Shown here: piece by piece, positions 8,132-15,368 of the stretch | Layout of the letters: each line of letters opens with the position of its first letter | Numbering within the stretch: the first letter of the stretch is position 1 | Source: JAPLST01 sp964397565 | GTDB lineage: Bacteria; Auribacterota; UBA3054; JAPLST01 | Direction of reading: 5' to 3' | Length of the DNA: 39,192 bases | NCBI GenBank assembly: GCA_964397565.1 | Contig: CAYNJC010000039.1 | Location: forward strand, 1 to 39,192 | Made by a program: the position numbers and the translations under genes | The notes under the pieces: model-generated | Database searches by the model: none | Told to the model about the DNA's origin: nothing | Seen by the model: only the letters and a program-made list of their open reading frames with translations

Positions 8132-8148
8132 TATCTGTCAACTGCCTT
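7409..8148 (-). repeat. Duplicated 5' cassette, copy B
   Basis: This is the gapless partner of 4025-4764. The 171-bp stretch 7436-7606 is identical to copy A, including all silent positions, and directly adjoins the heptamer tract. This pattern suggests recent gene conversion next to the junction. Confidence 0.9.
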
Positions 8149-8208
8149 GATACCCTTGTAGCTGTCTTATTGACTAGCTGGGTGGGTGCAGCCAACCATG
8201 GTGGTCAA

Positions 8209-8217
8209 ATTATAGCA
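8209..8217 (-). promoter_or_regulatory. Extended -10 promoter for copy B unit
   Basis: On the minus strand TGC precedes a perfect TATAAT (8214-8209). The -35 region (around ATGGCA) is poor, as is common with extended -10 promoters. The predicted leader to ATG 8131 is about 70 nt. Confidence 0.5.
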
Positions 8218-8398
8218 CAATTTGATGCAAATGCCATAGTTCAGATGCATCTGTTCCTGCCGCCCAGATCCGGCGGTGCCAACACCACAGCAAAGAAAAC
8301 ACCAGTAAACACGGCAAACGCAAGCGCGCACACGGGTTGGGCGGGTGGGTGTGCTGAAACCCCCACGACCGCGCCGCTTCAGTTATGCAGTGAATGCG

Positions 8399-8440
8399 AA
8401 TATCCAATATCCAACAAGGAATGACCAATGATGAAGTTTT
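8399..8440. repeat. Heptamer-phased tract, left arm
   Basis: Six consecutive 7-mers begin with AA: AATATCC, AATATCC, AACAAGG, AATGACC, AATGATG, AAGTTTT. The first 13 bases are the exact reverse complement of 8475-8487, so this tract and the next bound an inverted-repeat unit. Confidence 0.7.
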
Positions 8441-8460
8441 GCGCAGATATTTCGCCCTTG

Positions 8461-8488
8461 GATATTGAGTATTCGATATTGGATATTC
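8461..8488. repeat. Heptamer-phased tract, right arm
   Basis: The 7-mers GATATTG, AGTATTC, GATATTG and GATATTC form two 14-bp units. They pair with the left arm at 8399-8411. Confidence 0.7.
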
Positions 8489-8508
8489 AGCATCTCTTCT
8501 GCCAGACC

Positions 8509-8538
8509 CCCACGGTACCGCCGTGGCGGTATCGTGGG
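8509..8538. repeat. Long near-perfect hairpin
   Basis: CCCACGGTACCGCC (8509-8522) and GGCGGTATCGTGGG (8525-8538) are complementary except for one position that can form G-U in RNA, with a 2-base gap. No T run follows on either strand, so it resembles a REP-type palindrome and not a terminator. Confidence 0.6.
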
Positions 8539-8722
8539 TGAATGAGATTGAGTAAAAAGGCGCGCCGCTGTTTTTCCCAATCTCTGCGTCCACCGAGGCA
8601 AGCTCGGTGGGGCGCCAGATCTGAGAGAAAGCCGCCAGGCATGGTCTGCAGCAGCATCCTCGGCGAGCGCCGTGGCCACATCTACACACGACCGAAGTTG
8701 AACGCAAGCGCACATGCGGCCG

Positions 8723-9865
8723 TCACGAGCCGCAGACGCGCTCGTAGACGGCATGCGTTTGCTGCGCGCAGCGCGTCCATGAGAACTGGGCCGCGCGCTG
8801 CACGCCCGCTGCCGCCAGCGCAGCCCGCTTGGCCGGGTCTTGCCACAATTCCTCGAGCGCCTGCGTCCAGCCGTCCACGTCATCCGGCACGACCAACCGC
8901 GCGGCGTCACCCGCCACTTCCGGCAACGAGGCCGCGTCGGCCGCGATGACTGGCGTGCCGGTCGCCATCGCTTCCAACACCGGCAAGCCAAAACCCTCGT
9001 AGCGCGACGGGTACAAGAACACGGTGGCCGCGCTGTACCACAGCGCCAACTCCTGTTCGGGCACATAGCCCGGCAGCAGAATGTGCTCGCCCACACGCTC
9101 GGCCGCAATCGCGGCAAACAGTTCGTCGGTCAACCAGGTGGCCTCGCCGGCCAGGACCAAAGGCGGCGTGTGGCGCCCGTGCCGGCGCAAAAGCTGCGCA
9201 TAAGCGTGGACCAGCATCACCAGATTCTTGCGCGGCTCAAGATTGCCGACATACAAGAAAAACTGGGCCGGCAAGCCACGGCGTTGCGCGAAGGCGCGTA
9301 CGGCGGTGTCATCCGCGCGACAAAAATCAGGCGGCGCCGCCAGCGGCGTGACGGTCACGCGCTCCGGCGCGACCTGCAGCAGCTCGCACAACTCGCGCTT
9401 GGTGAATTCGCTGATCGCCAGAATATGCTGTGCGCGCGGTAAGCGCCGATTGAAATAGTCGTTGAAAAACTGCACGCGGCCGCGCGGATGCGTTGCCGGA
9501 AAGCGCGTGATCGACAGGTCGAAGACCGTCACCACTTGCGGCCCGTCGAACGGCAACAGCACGTAGTTTGTCTCGTGATACAAGGCCGGTTTGAGCAGCC
9601 GCGCACCAATCCGAAAGACCAGTTCTTTGATGGGCTGTGTGAGCCGATAGGGATTGGCAAAGACGCGCTTCAATGCGCGGCGCGCGTGCGCGTCAAACTG
9701 CGGCGGCCGGGCCGCAATCTGGCGCGAGAAGCGCCGGCCGTAGAAATAGACAAAGTCATCAGACCCACCGTAGTGCTGCTGCAACGCCTGCAGCAGATGC
9801 CAGGTGTAATACCCGACGCCCGATTTGGGCGCGAGCAGCGGGAAGGCATCAAGCAGAATTTTCAC
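8723..9865 (-). CDS. Glycosyltransferase family 4 (GT-B fold)
   Basis: This 380-residue cytoplasmic enzyme transfers a sugar from a nucleotide-sugar donor onto a growing glycan, acting at the inner face of the membrane. The N-terminal acceptor half begins MKILLDAFPLLAPKSGVGYY with the Gly-containing loop typical of GT-B enzymes. The C-terminal donor half has LYVGNLEPRKNL, the GEATW region, and the EX7E segment in YEGFGLPVLEAMATGTPVIA, followed by SLPEVAGDAA, all standard for GT4 mannosyl/rhamnosyl-type transferases. The start is GTG at 9865; no strong ribosome-binding site precedes it. It follows the O-antigen ligase-like gene after a 58-bp gap on the same strand, so a joint role in surface-polysaccharide assembly is likely. 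Donor and acceptor cannot be told from sequence. Confidence 0.92.
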   Translation of the reverse strand: MKILLDAFPLLAPKSGVGYYTWHLLQALQQHYGGSDDFVYFYGRRFSRQIAARPPQFDAHARRALKRVFANPYRLTQPIKELVFRIGARLLKPALYHETNYVLLPFDGPQVVTVFDLSITRFPATHPRGRVQFFNDYFNRRLPRAQHILAISEFTKRELCELLQVAPERVTVTPLAAPPDFCRADDTAVRAFAQRRGLPAQFFLYVGNLEPRKNLVMLVHAYAQLLRRHGRHTPPLVLAGEATWLTDELFAAIAAERVGEHILLPGYVPEQELALWYSAATVFLYPSRYEGFGLPVLEAMATGTPVIAADAASLPEVAGDAARLVVPDDVDGWTQALEELWQDPAKRAALAAAGVQRAAQFSWTRCAQQTHAVYERVCGS

Positions 9866-9923
9866 GGGCGGCGCCCGGCGTCACCGGCGAGCCGCGGCGC
9901 GGCGCGCATGGTCCTGCGCCACG

Positions 9924-12320
9924 TCAGGGCGTTGCTGCCGCGGGCGCAGCCGGCACGGGCGCCGGTGGTGCAGCTGGTGCGGCCGGTGCGGCCGGCGCAG
10001 CGGGCACGGCCGGTGTGGACTTGGTCTCCACTGGTGCTGGCGCGGGCGCGGCGGCCGGTGGTTCTGGCGGCGCCGGCTGGGTCTCTACCGGTGCCGGCGC
10101 AGGTACTGGCACGGGTGTCAGATCATTCTGCCAACTGATGCCGCCGATCGAAACGCCGACTTTGTTCTTGATATGCACCAACAGATTGGTGTATTCCGCG
10201 GGCACCCAGGTGCGATTGACAGCCACGCGCAGCAGCACGTCATCATTGTTGTCCACATACGCCGTCAGCTTCGGATTCTTACTGATGTCCACTTCGACCG
10301 CTTGGCTGCCTTGCGCGAGGAAGCCCATCGCCCGCCCGCCGGTGAATTCAATTTCCTTGATGGTCTCGCCGTCAATCGAAAGCACTGCCGTGAGCGGTTT
10401 GTTTGTGCTGACATCCGGGTACACAAACCCGATCGTGCAGCGGAACACCGGGCCGGTCACGCGCGTCATGATCAGCGCGTTTTCCTCGCTGTAGCGTTCG
10501 CCGCCAATGTTGTTGAGCCCGAAGTCGCGGGTGCGTTCCAGCGACTGCTGCAAATCGGCCTCTTTCAGATTGTATAAACCGGCATACTTTGCGGCCAAGG
10601 CGGCGAGCGTCTTGCTTTCGTGGTACTTGCTCAGCAGCGGCTGGGACACAAAAAAGCCCCACGCGCCCAAAACCAGCAGCACGACCAAAGTCCGTAACAG
10701 CGTCCCGCCAGCCGCCACGGTCTCGCGTGGCACTAGCGAGGAGGCCACCATGCACAGGCCGGTCAACAACCAGAACACTACTTGCACTTGTGGCCGCAGG
10801 AAGGCATTCTCGCTCATGCAGCCCACCACCAGCAGCAACAGTGACCAGCCCAGTGCGCGGATCAGCATGGGCTGTTCAAGCTGGCGCGCCGCCCCGAACG
10901 CGCGGGCGATCGCAAAGGCCACAATCACCACCAAGGCCAGCGCGCCAAACGCGCCCATCTCGGCCAGCACCTGCAACACCATGTTGCTCGCGCCCTCGCG
11001 CCCGCGTGAAGCAACCGACGAGCGAAACACGTCATACTGCGCGCCAAACTGGCCGTAGCCCACGCCGCAAATCAAACGCTCGGTCGCGTTCGCGCGCGCG
11101 GGGTTCACCATGTTCACCGCCGTCAGCCAGTCGCCCACCTTGAAATTCGAGCGCTGATTCAGCGCCGCCACATCCCAATTGCCCCGCACGACGGCGGTCA
11201 CGGTGCCGTCCACTTTCTTGACCACCATGCCCGCCAGCTTTGCCTCGGGCTTGCGCAGCACCGCGATTTTTGCCGCCGAATAGCCGCCCACCACCACCAG
11301 CAGCAAGATCAGCGTCAACAGCAGCGGCACAAAACTGCGCCGCCGCACCGCCCGCACGACCACGGTCACCAAGACCGAGAGCATGTAGGCCAGCGCGATG
11401 ATGATGGCCGCCTTTGTGTCGCTGGCCACCAGCGCGGCGATCAGCACGGCACTGAAGATCAGCCCGACCACGCCGGCCGCCGGCCCGCGCAACAGCAAGG
11501 CGCCGCACAAGGGCAGCAGCGCCAGCAGCACGACTGCCAAGCCGTTCGGGTCGCTGAACGTCGCATGCACTTCCTTATTGTAGCGCCAGAGCGACGAGCC
11601 ATACGACAAGTCCAAGCCATATTGCGCAAAGCCCAACAACGCCAGTACCAGCCCCATGATCAGCAGCAGCCAGAGATAGATACGAATCTGGCGCACGCTG
11701 CGCACTTCGTTCACCACAATCGTGTAGACGCCGATGCCTTCAAGCAACAAAATGACCGCGCGTAGCGCCGCCAGCAGGCCACCGCCGCGCACAAAGGCAA
11801 AGGGATAGACCAGCACGGCCGCGCGCGCTTCCTGGGAGAAGCTGCTGTGAAAAATGTTGCTGGTGTGGGCCACCGCGTAGACCGCCGCCAGGACGGCCAT
11901 CAAGGCATAGACAAAGACCGCAAAATGCAGGCCGCGCACGGCGCTCGCCCGGGTGTACTCATAATCCAATTCGGGGTTGCCGAAGAAGCGCAGCAGGACC
12001 CACGCGGAGAACAGGCCCAGCAACACGCTCTCAATCGGCGTGCCAAACTGGATGAACAATTGGCAGTTCAGACCGAGCCACGGCACCTTGTTAAGCAATT
12101 CGTTGAGCAAGCCGGGATTGCCGCCCAGCAGCACCAGGCACAGCCCCAAGCCGAGCGCAAAACGCATATGCACCAAGCTGATGATGAACATGCCTACCAG
12201 CAGTGCCAGCGGCAGGTAGTTGGCCACTTGGCTGTACGAGGCGCCGTCAGTGAAACGCCATAACGAAGCACCGTAGTAGACGGTGAAGCCAAACGACAAA
12301 AGCAAGAAAAACTTGCGCAT
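9924..12320 (-). CDS. O-antigen ligase/polymerase-like membrane protein with periplasmic tail
   Basis: The 798-residue protein has about 15 predicted membrane segments. The long periplasmic loop near residues 360-430 includes ICGVGYGQFGAQYDVFRSS, resembling the Wzy_C/WaaL-type region that handles lipid-linked glycans outside the inner membrane. After the last membrane helix (LLRTLVVLLVLGAWGFFVSQ) comes a soluble beta-rich domain (about 620-735) and a Pro/Ala-rich tail with repeated PAPVET. ATG 12320 is chosen over GTG 12332 because GAGG lies 6 bases before it. A good promoter lies about 80 bp upstream, and a glycosyltransferase follows. Either ligase or polymerase function is possible; the soluble tail is unusual for both. 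Confidence 0.85.
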   Translation of the reverse strand: MRKFFLLLSFGFTVYYGASLWRFTDGASYSQVANYLPLALLVGMFIISLVHMRFALGLGLCLVLLGGNPGLLNELLNKVPWLGLNCQLFIQFGTPIESVLLGLFSAWVLLRFFGNPELDYEYTRASAVRGLHFAVFVYALMAVLAAVYAVAHTSNIFHSSFSQEARAAVLVYPFAFVRGGGLLAALRAVILLLEGIGVYTIVVNEVRSVRQIRIYLWLLLIMGLVLALLGFAQYGLDLSYGSSLWRYNKEVHATFSDPNGLAVVLLALLPLCGALLLRGPAAGVVGLIFSAVLIAALVASDTKAAIIIALAYMLSVLVTVVVRAVRRRSFVPLLLTLILLLVVVGGYSAAKIAVLRKPEAKLAGMVVKKVDGTVTAVVRGNWDVAALNQRSNFKVGDWLTAVNMVNPARANATERLICGVGYGQFGAQYDVFRSSVASRGREGASNMVLQVLAEMGAFGALALVVIVAFAIARAFGAARQLEQPMLIRALGWSLLLLVVGCMSENAFLRPQVQVVFWLLTGLCMVASSLVPRETVAAGGTLLRTLVVLLVLGAWGFFVSQPLLSKYHESKTLAALAAKYAGLYNLKEADLQQSLERTRDFGLNNIGGERYSEENALIMTRVTGPVFRCTIGFVYPDVSTNKPLTAVLSIDGETIKEIEFTGGRAMGFLAQGSQAVEVDISKNPKLTAYVDNNDDVLLRVAVNRTWVPAEYTNLLVHIKNKVGVSIGGISWQNDLTPVPVPAPAPVETQPAPPEPPAAAPAPAPVETKSTPAVPAAPAAPAAPAAPPAPVPAAPAAATP

Positions 12321-12405
12321 GACCTTCCTCACATGAGGGTTAACTCGTCAAGTAATGCTGCACGGCAGCGTGGCGCAGTACGGCGCCTAGTTCATCACGG
12401 CTGTC

Positions 12406-12434
12406 ATTATACTCAATCCCGCTGTTTTTTACAA
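12406..12434 (-). promoter_or_regulatory. Sigma70-type promoter for the O-antigen ligase-like gene
   Basis: On the minus strand TTGTAA (12434-12429) and TATAAT (12411-12406) are separated by 17 bp. The predicted start near 12399 gives a leader of about 80 nt before ATG 12320. Confidence 0.6.
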
Positions 12435-12528
12435 TATCACCGCGAAATCCCCAGTTCCGGCGACTCTTTGAAAGTGGTTTCGAATGTGGCAGCGGCCGCC
12501 GCGCCGCGAAGCTGCCGCGAAAAACCGG

Positions 12529-12557
12529 TTGACAAATCCGGCGACAGCCGTTATCAT
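12529..12557 (+). promoter_or_regulatory. Sigma70-type promoter, apparently leaderless
   Basis: TTGACA (12529-12534) and TATCAT (12552-12557) are separated by 17 bp. Transcription should begin six to eight bases after the -10 box, which is the ATG at 12564 itself. No ribosome-binding site is present before that ATG. Confidence 0.65.
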
Positions 12558-12563
12558 TTTGTA

Positions 12564-13271
12564 ATGCATAATGATCAGGTTGATATTCTGACCTTGACCC
12601 ATGCGCGCAGCGCCACCAGCCGGCTGGGCCTTGTGCATCGCGTGCTGAGCGTGCGCCATTTGACCGCGGCCGCTTTTGTGGTGCGCATCGGGCGCAACGA
12701 CGTGCCGGCCACCGCCGGCCAGTGTGCCACGCTGGGCATCCACGGCGCGGGCATCAATCGCGAATACTCGATGTACGCCGGTGAACACGATGACTACTTT
12801 GAATTCCTCGTCCGCGTGGTTGAGGGCGGCCAGGTCTCGACCGAGTTGCAGCGCTGCCAGCCCGGCGACCAGGTTGATTTCGACGGCCCGTATGGCCAGT
12901 TTATCATTGAGCAGCCGCGCGACCCGGCGCGCAAGTATCTGTTCATCGCGACCGGCGTCGGCATCGCGCCGTATCGCAGCTATATCCGCAGCTATCCGCA
13001 GTTGGATTACACGATTGTGCACGGCGTGCGCTACCTGCGCGAGTGCTATGAGCGCGACGAGTATCCGCCGGCGCGCTATCGGACCTGTGTGACGCGCGAA
13101 GACGGCGGCGATTTCCGCGGGCGCGTGTCCGACTATTTGCGCGCCCAGCCGCCGGCGCCCGGGACGATCTGTTACCTGTGCGGCAATAACGCGATGATCG
13201 CCGAGACGTACGACGTCCTGCGCGCCCACGGCGTGCCGGGCGATCAATTGTTCGCCGAGATCTTCTTCTAA
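12564..13271 (+). CDS. Ferredoxin/flavodoxin-NADP+ reductase family flavoprotein
   Basis: The 235-residue protein, close to the usual Fpr length of about 250, has the FAD-binding motif REYS (66-69), the nucleotide-binding motif GVGIAP (131-136) and the C-terminal YLCGNNAMI (204-212) of the ferredoxin-NADP reductase superfamily. It should shuttle electrons between NAD(P)H and ferredoxin or flavodoxin in the cytoplasm. It lacks the C-terminal Cys cluster of dihydroorotate dehydrogenase PyrK-type or hydrogenase gamma subunits, so a stand-alone reductase is favoured. ATG 12564 is chosen because family similarity starts soon after (VHRVLSV) and the promoter lies immediately upstream; the longer open frame from 12333 has no start signal. 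The radical SAM gene 103 bp downstream may use the reduced ferredoxin, which is an inference. Confidence 0.85.
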   Translation: MHNDQVDILTLTHARSATSRLGLVHRVLSVRHLTAAAFVVRIGRNDVPATAGQCATLGIHGAGINREYSMYAGEHDDYFEFLVRVVEGGQVSTELQRCQPGDQVDFDGPYGQFIIEQPRDPARKYLFIATGVGIAPYRSYIRSYPQLDYTIVHGVRYLRECYERDEYPPARYRTCVTREDGGDFRGRVSDYLRAQPPAPGTICYLCGNNAMIAETYDVLRAHGVPGDQLFAEIFF

Positions 13272-13272
13272 C

Positions 13273-13291
13273 TTCTTGCGCGGCGCAAGAA
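13273..13291 (+). terminator. Hairpin after the reductase gene
   Basis: TTCTTGCG and CGCAAGAA form a perfect 8-bp stem with a 3-base loop, starting two bases after the stop codon. The following bases (ATTATGG) are not a T run, so it may slow decay or terminate weakly. Confidence 0.35.
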
Positions 13292-13331
13292 ATTATGGTA
13301 GCGGCGATCCATGCTATGCAAACCGCATACC

Positions 13332-13380
13332 GATGAACGATGAACCATGAACGATGAACCATGAATGATTACCGATGAAA
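13332..13380 (+). repeat. Heptamer-phased tract running into a start codon
   Basis: Seven consecutive 7-mers can be read: GATGAAC, GATGAAC, CATGAAC, GATGAAC, CATGAAT, GATTACC, GATGAAA. The start codon of the radical SAM gene (13375) is the ATG of the last one. The tract occupies the place where a ribosome-binding site should be. Confidence 0.75.
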
Positions 13381-14886
13381 ATCGCCATCTCTTATCCGCC
13401 GATTGTCAACGAGCGCGGCCAAGTCGCCATGGTCTCGCAGAACCGCAACGTGCAATTCTTCAAGACACCGACGTTCTTGCTGCCGGTCGTGCATGCCCAA
13501 GCGGCGACCTGGTTGCGCGACCTTGGTTATGCGGTGCTCTGGGACGACGGCAATGCGCAACTGAAGTCGTTTGACCAATGGTATGCCGATCTGCGCGCCG
13601 CCGCGCCCGACATTGTTGTGCTCGAAAGCACGACGCCGGTCATGAAATTCTATTGGCGCCTGGTCAACCAGATCAAGCACGACCTGCCCAAGAGCATCGT
13701 GATCATGACCGGCTATCACTCGATGCGCAATCCGCAGGAGAGCATGACGCAGTGCGCCTGTGATGTGGTCCTGCGCAGCAACCACGTCGATTTCGTCTTG
13801 CGCAAGTTGGTGCCGTTTATTGACGAACATCAGAGCTGGCGCGAGACCTGTGATCAAGAAGGCCTCTGGATTCGGCTCGGCGAGAACGACGTTCGCAGCA
13901 CGGGCAACTTCAAGCAAGTCGAAAACCTGGATTTGTCGCCGGATGTGGATCGCGACTTGGTGCAGTGGCAGCGCTATGCTTATGAAAACGGCAACTATTT
14001 ACAGGTGCCGGGCACGTATGCGACCAGCGTCATTCGCGACTGCATGTTCGGCAAGTGCACGTTCTGCCGCTATAACGGGCCGGACCTGACCTTCTCGATC
14101 CGCTCCGTGCAGAAAAGCCTGGATGAGTATCAAAAGCTGATCGAGGTGTACAAGGTGCGCGAGATTTTTGATGACTCGGGCGTTTGGTATCGCGGCAAGC
14201 AGGCGCGCGAATTCGCCCAGGGCATCATCGATCGCGGCCTGCACAAGAAGGGCGTCTATTTCGGTATCAACACGCGCTTTGCCTATTTGGATGAAGAGAC
14301 AATCAAGTTGATGGGCCAGGCCAATTTCCGTTTCGTGCTGGTCGGGCTCGAGGCCGCCGACGAGGAAACCTTGCGGCGTTTGAACAAGGGCTATCTGCCG
14401 CACCAGGCCTATCAGAATCTCGCATGGTTCACCAAGTATGGCATGCACCCGCACTTGACCATCATGGTCGGCTATTACTGGCAGACGCAGGAAATGTTGG
14501 ACTTGACCGTCAAGACCGTGCGCGACCTGATGTTCCGCGGGCTGGCGCGCACGCTGCAAGTTACGATTTGCACGCCGCTCGATTACACCCCGTATCACGT
14601 CGAGTGCGTGCAGAAAGGCGTAATGCTGACGGATGACTACAATGATTTTGACATGAGCAAGTTAATTGTCCGCACGCCGATGCCGCATGCGCGCTACTAC
14701 GAGGCGATTCGGCGCATGTACGGCGTGGCCGTGCATCCGCGGTTCATCGCGCGCCAGCTGCGCTTTCTGGGCAGCGGCCGCAAGCGCGACTGGCAGTTTC
14801 TCTTCACCTACGGCTGGCGCGCACTGCGGCGCGTGCGCAATCACATTTTCAATCTGACGCAGGCCCAGCACAATCCACAAGCCTGA
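13375..14886 (+). CDS. B12-binding-domain radical SAM protein
   Basis: The 503-residue protein has an N-terminal Rossmann-like region (1-150: MKIAISYPPIVNERG, PDIVVLESTTPV, IVIMTGYHS) of the cobalamin-binding kind seen in B12-dependent radical SAM enzymes. The radical SAM core starts at C223-X4-C228-X2-C231 (CMFGKCTFC), with four residues between the first two cysteines instead of the classical three, a spacing I recall from part of this class. Later motifs are YFGINTRFAYL and FVLVGLEAADEETL. The C-terminal 100 residues are basic. Such enzymes often methylate or rearrange unreactive carbons in lipids, cofactors or natural products; the substrate here is unknown. The start at 13375 has no ribosome-binding site and sits in a heptamer repeat tract. 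Confidence 0.88.
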   Translation: MKIAISYPPIVNERGQVAMVSQNRNVQFFKTPTFLLPVVHAQAATWLRDLGYAVLWDDGNAQLKSFDQWYADLRAAAPDIVVLESTTPVMKFYWRLVNQIKHDLPKSIVIMTGYHSMRNPQESMTQCACDVVLRSNHVDFVLRKLVPFIDEHQSWRETCDQEGLWIRLGENDVRSTGNFKQVENLDLSPDVDRDLVQWQRYAYENGNYLQVPGTYATSVIRDCMFGKCTFCRYNGPDLTFSIRSVQKSLDEYQKLIEVYKVREIFDDSGVWYRGKQAREFAQGIIDRGLHKKGVYFGINTRFAYLDEETIKLMGQANFRFVLVGLEAADEETLRRLNKGYLPHQAYQNLAWFTKYGMHPHLTIMVGYYWQTQEMLDLTVKTVRDLMFRGLARTLQVTICTPLDYTPYHVECVQKGVMLTDDYNDFDMSKLIVRTPMPHARYYEAIRRMYGVAVHPRFIARQLRFLGSGRKRDWQFLFTYGWRALRRVRNHIFNLTQAQHNPQA

Positions 14887-15290
14887 ATGCGCAGCATTCG
14901 CGCGGCAACACGCCAAGCCCAATGAGGTCGCGGGTGCGCGTCATCTTCGAAGATGTGCAGGACGTCTGCCACCCGAATTGCTCGGCGCCATTTTCGTTGA
15001 ACACGCCCTAGTCTATTCTCGTGCCGCGCGCGGATTTACTAATGCGAGCGCTTTCTACTTTGCAGTGTCCTTGTAGCCGCCCGCGGTGAGGGCGGCTTCT
15101 GCAGCCGCGGTCATCCGCGCCGTTGGCGGGACTCCAAGCAGGCGCCCGCGGCCACAATGGGCATGACACCAACTAGGTGCATGCATTGGTAATAGCATAA
15201 TGGGTGCAGAACATCAAACGGCGGCAGCCGGCGGTAGCATGCTGAATTAGCGTAATCCGCGCAGGTGTTGCGCTGCCGGATGCAGGGCAC
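14887..15290. other. Spacer upstream of the glycosidase operon
   Basis: No gene is supported. The spacer contains a REP-like hairpin at 15076-15096 (GCCGCCC pairing with GGGCGGC around seven bases, no T run). At 15121-15140 it has a segment whose reverse complement matches 4589-4608 inside the TPR gene at 19 of 20 positions, so it carries another dispersed repeat. Confidence 0.5.
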
Positions 15291-15319
15291 TTGCAATCGG
15301 CGCGGCCTTAGCTTATGCT
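15291..15319 (+). promoter_or_regulatory. Promoter of the glycoside phosphorylase-GH2 operon
   Basis: TTGCAA (15291-15296) and TATGCT (15314-15319) are separated by 17 bp. The predicted start near 15326 falls at the beginning of the palindromic operator, a layout expected for repression. Confidence 0.6.
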
Positions 15320-15324
15320 AGTGC

Positions 15325-15342
15325 AATGATATCGATATCATT
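15325..15342. promoter_or_regulatory. 18-bp perfect palindrome, LacI/GalR-type operator candidate
   Basis: AATGATATCGATATCATT is a perfect 18-bp palindrome with a central CG, as in many LacI/GalR-family operators. It covers the predicted transcription start of a carbohydrate operon. A repressor released by a sugar inducer is the likely ligand; no LacI-type gene lies in the window. Confidence 0.6.
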
Positions 15343-15368
15343 GTTCACCTTCTTGGAGTTCGACAGCC

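Larger units (their letters stand above)
8149..8722. other. Repeat-rich spacer without genes
   Basis: No gene is supported here; the open frames have no start signals and follow repeat composition. The spacer holds the promoter of copy B (8209-8217), two heptamer-phased tracts that form an inverted repeat (8399-8487), a long hairpin (8509-8538), a second hairpin (8590-8610, CCACCGAG pairing with CTCGGTGG), and a GC-rich core between A and T runs (AAAAAGGCGCGCCGCTGTTTTT split around 8554-8575) that may end transcription from either side. Confidence 0.6.

Noticed and set aside
8210..9117. Minus-strand frames overlapping the spacer and the end of the glycosyltransferase
   Set aside because: They are alternative-frame shadows of the GT4 gene, with Arg-rich composition, and continue into repeat sequence.
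9927..10110. Frameshift artefact at the Pro/Ala-rich end of the O-antigen ligase-like protein
   Set aside because: PAPVET is repeated in frame and the tail continues from a plausible periplasmic domain, so a genuine low-complexity tail is simpler.
10372..12219. Several plus- and minus-strand frames within the O-antigen ligase-like gene
   Set aside because: The 798-residue frame has consistent membrane helices along its length; the others are high-GC shadow frames.
12333..12563. Longer N-terminal extension of the reductase
   Set aside because: The upstream open frame has no start signal, shows no family similarity and contains both divergent promoters.
12564..13271. Hydrogenase gamma subunit partnering the HoxH-like protein
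   Set aside because: The C-terminal cysteines for a [2Fe-2S] cluster are missing and the genes are over 10 kb apart.
15076..15096. Terminator after the radical SAM gene
   Set aside because: The stem is good, but no T run follows and it lies about 190 bp from the stop; a REP-like palindrome is more likely.
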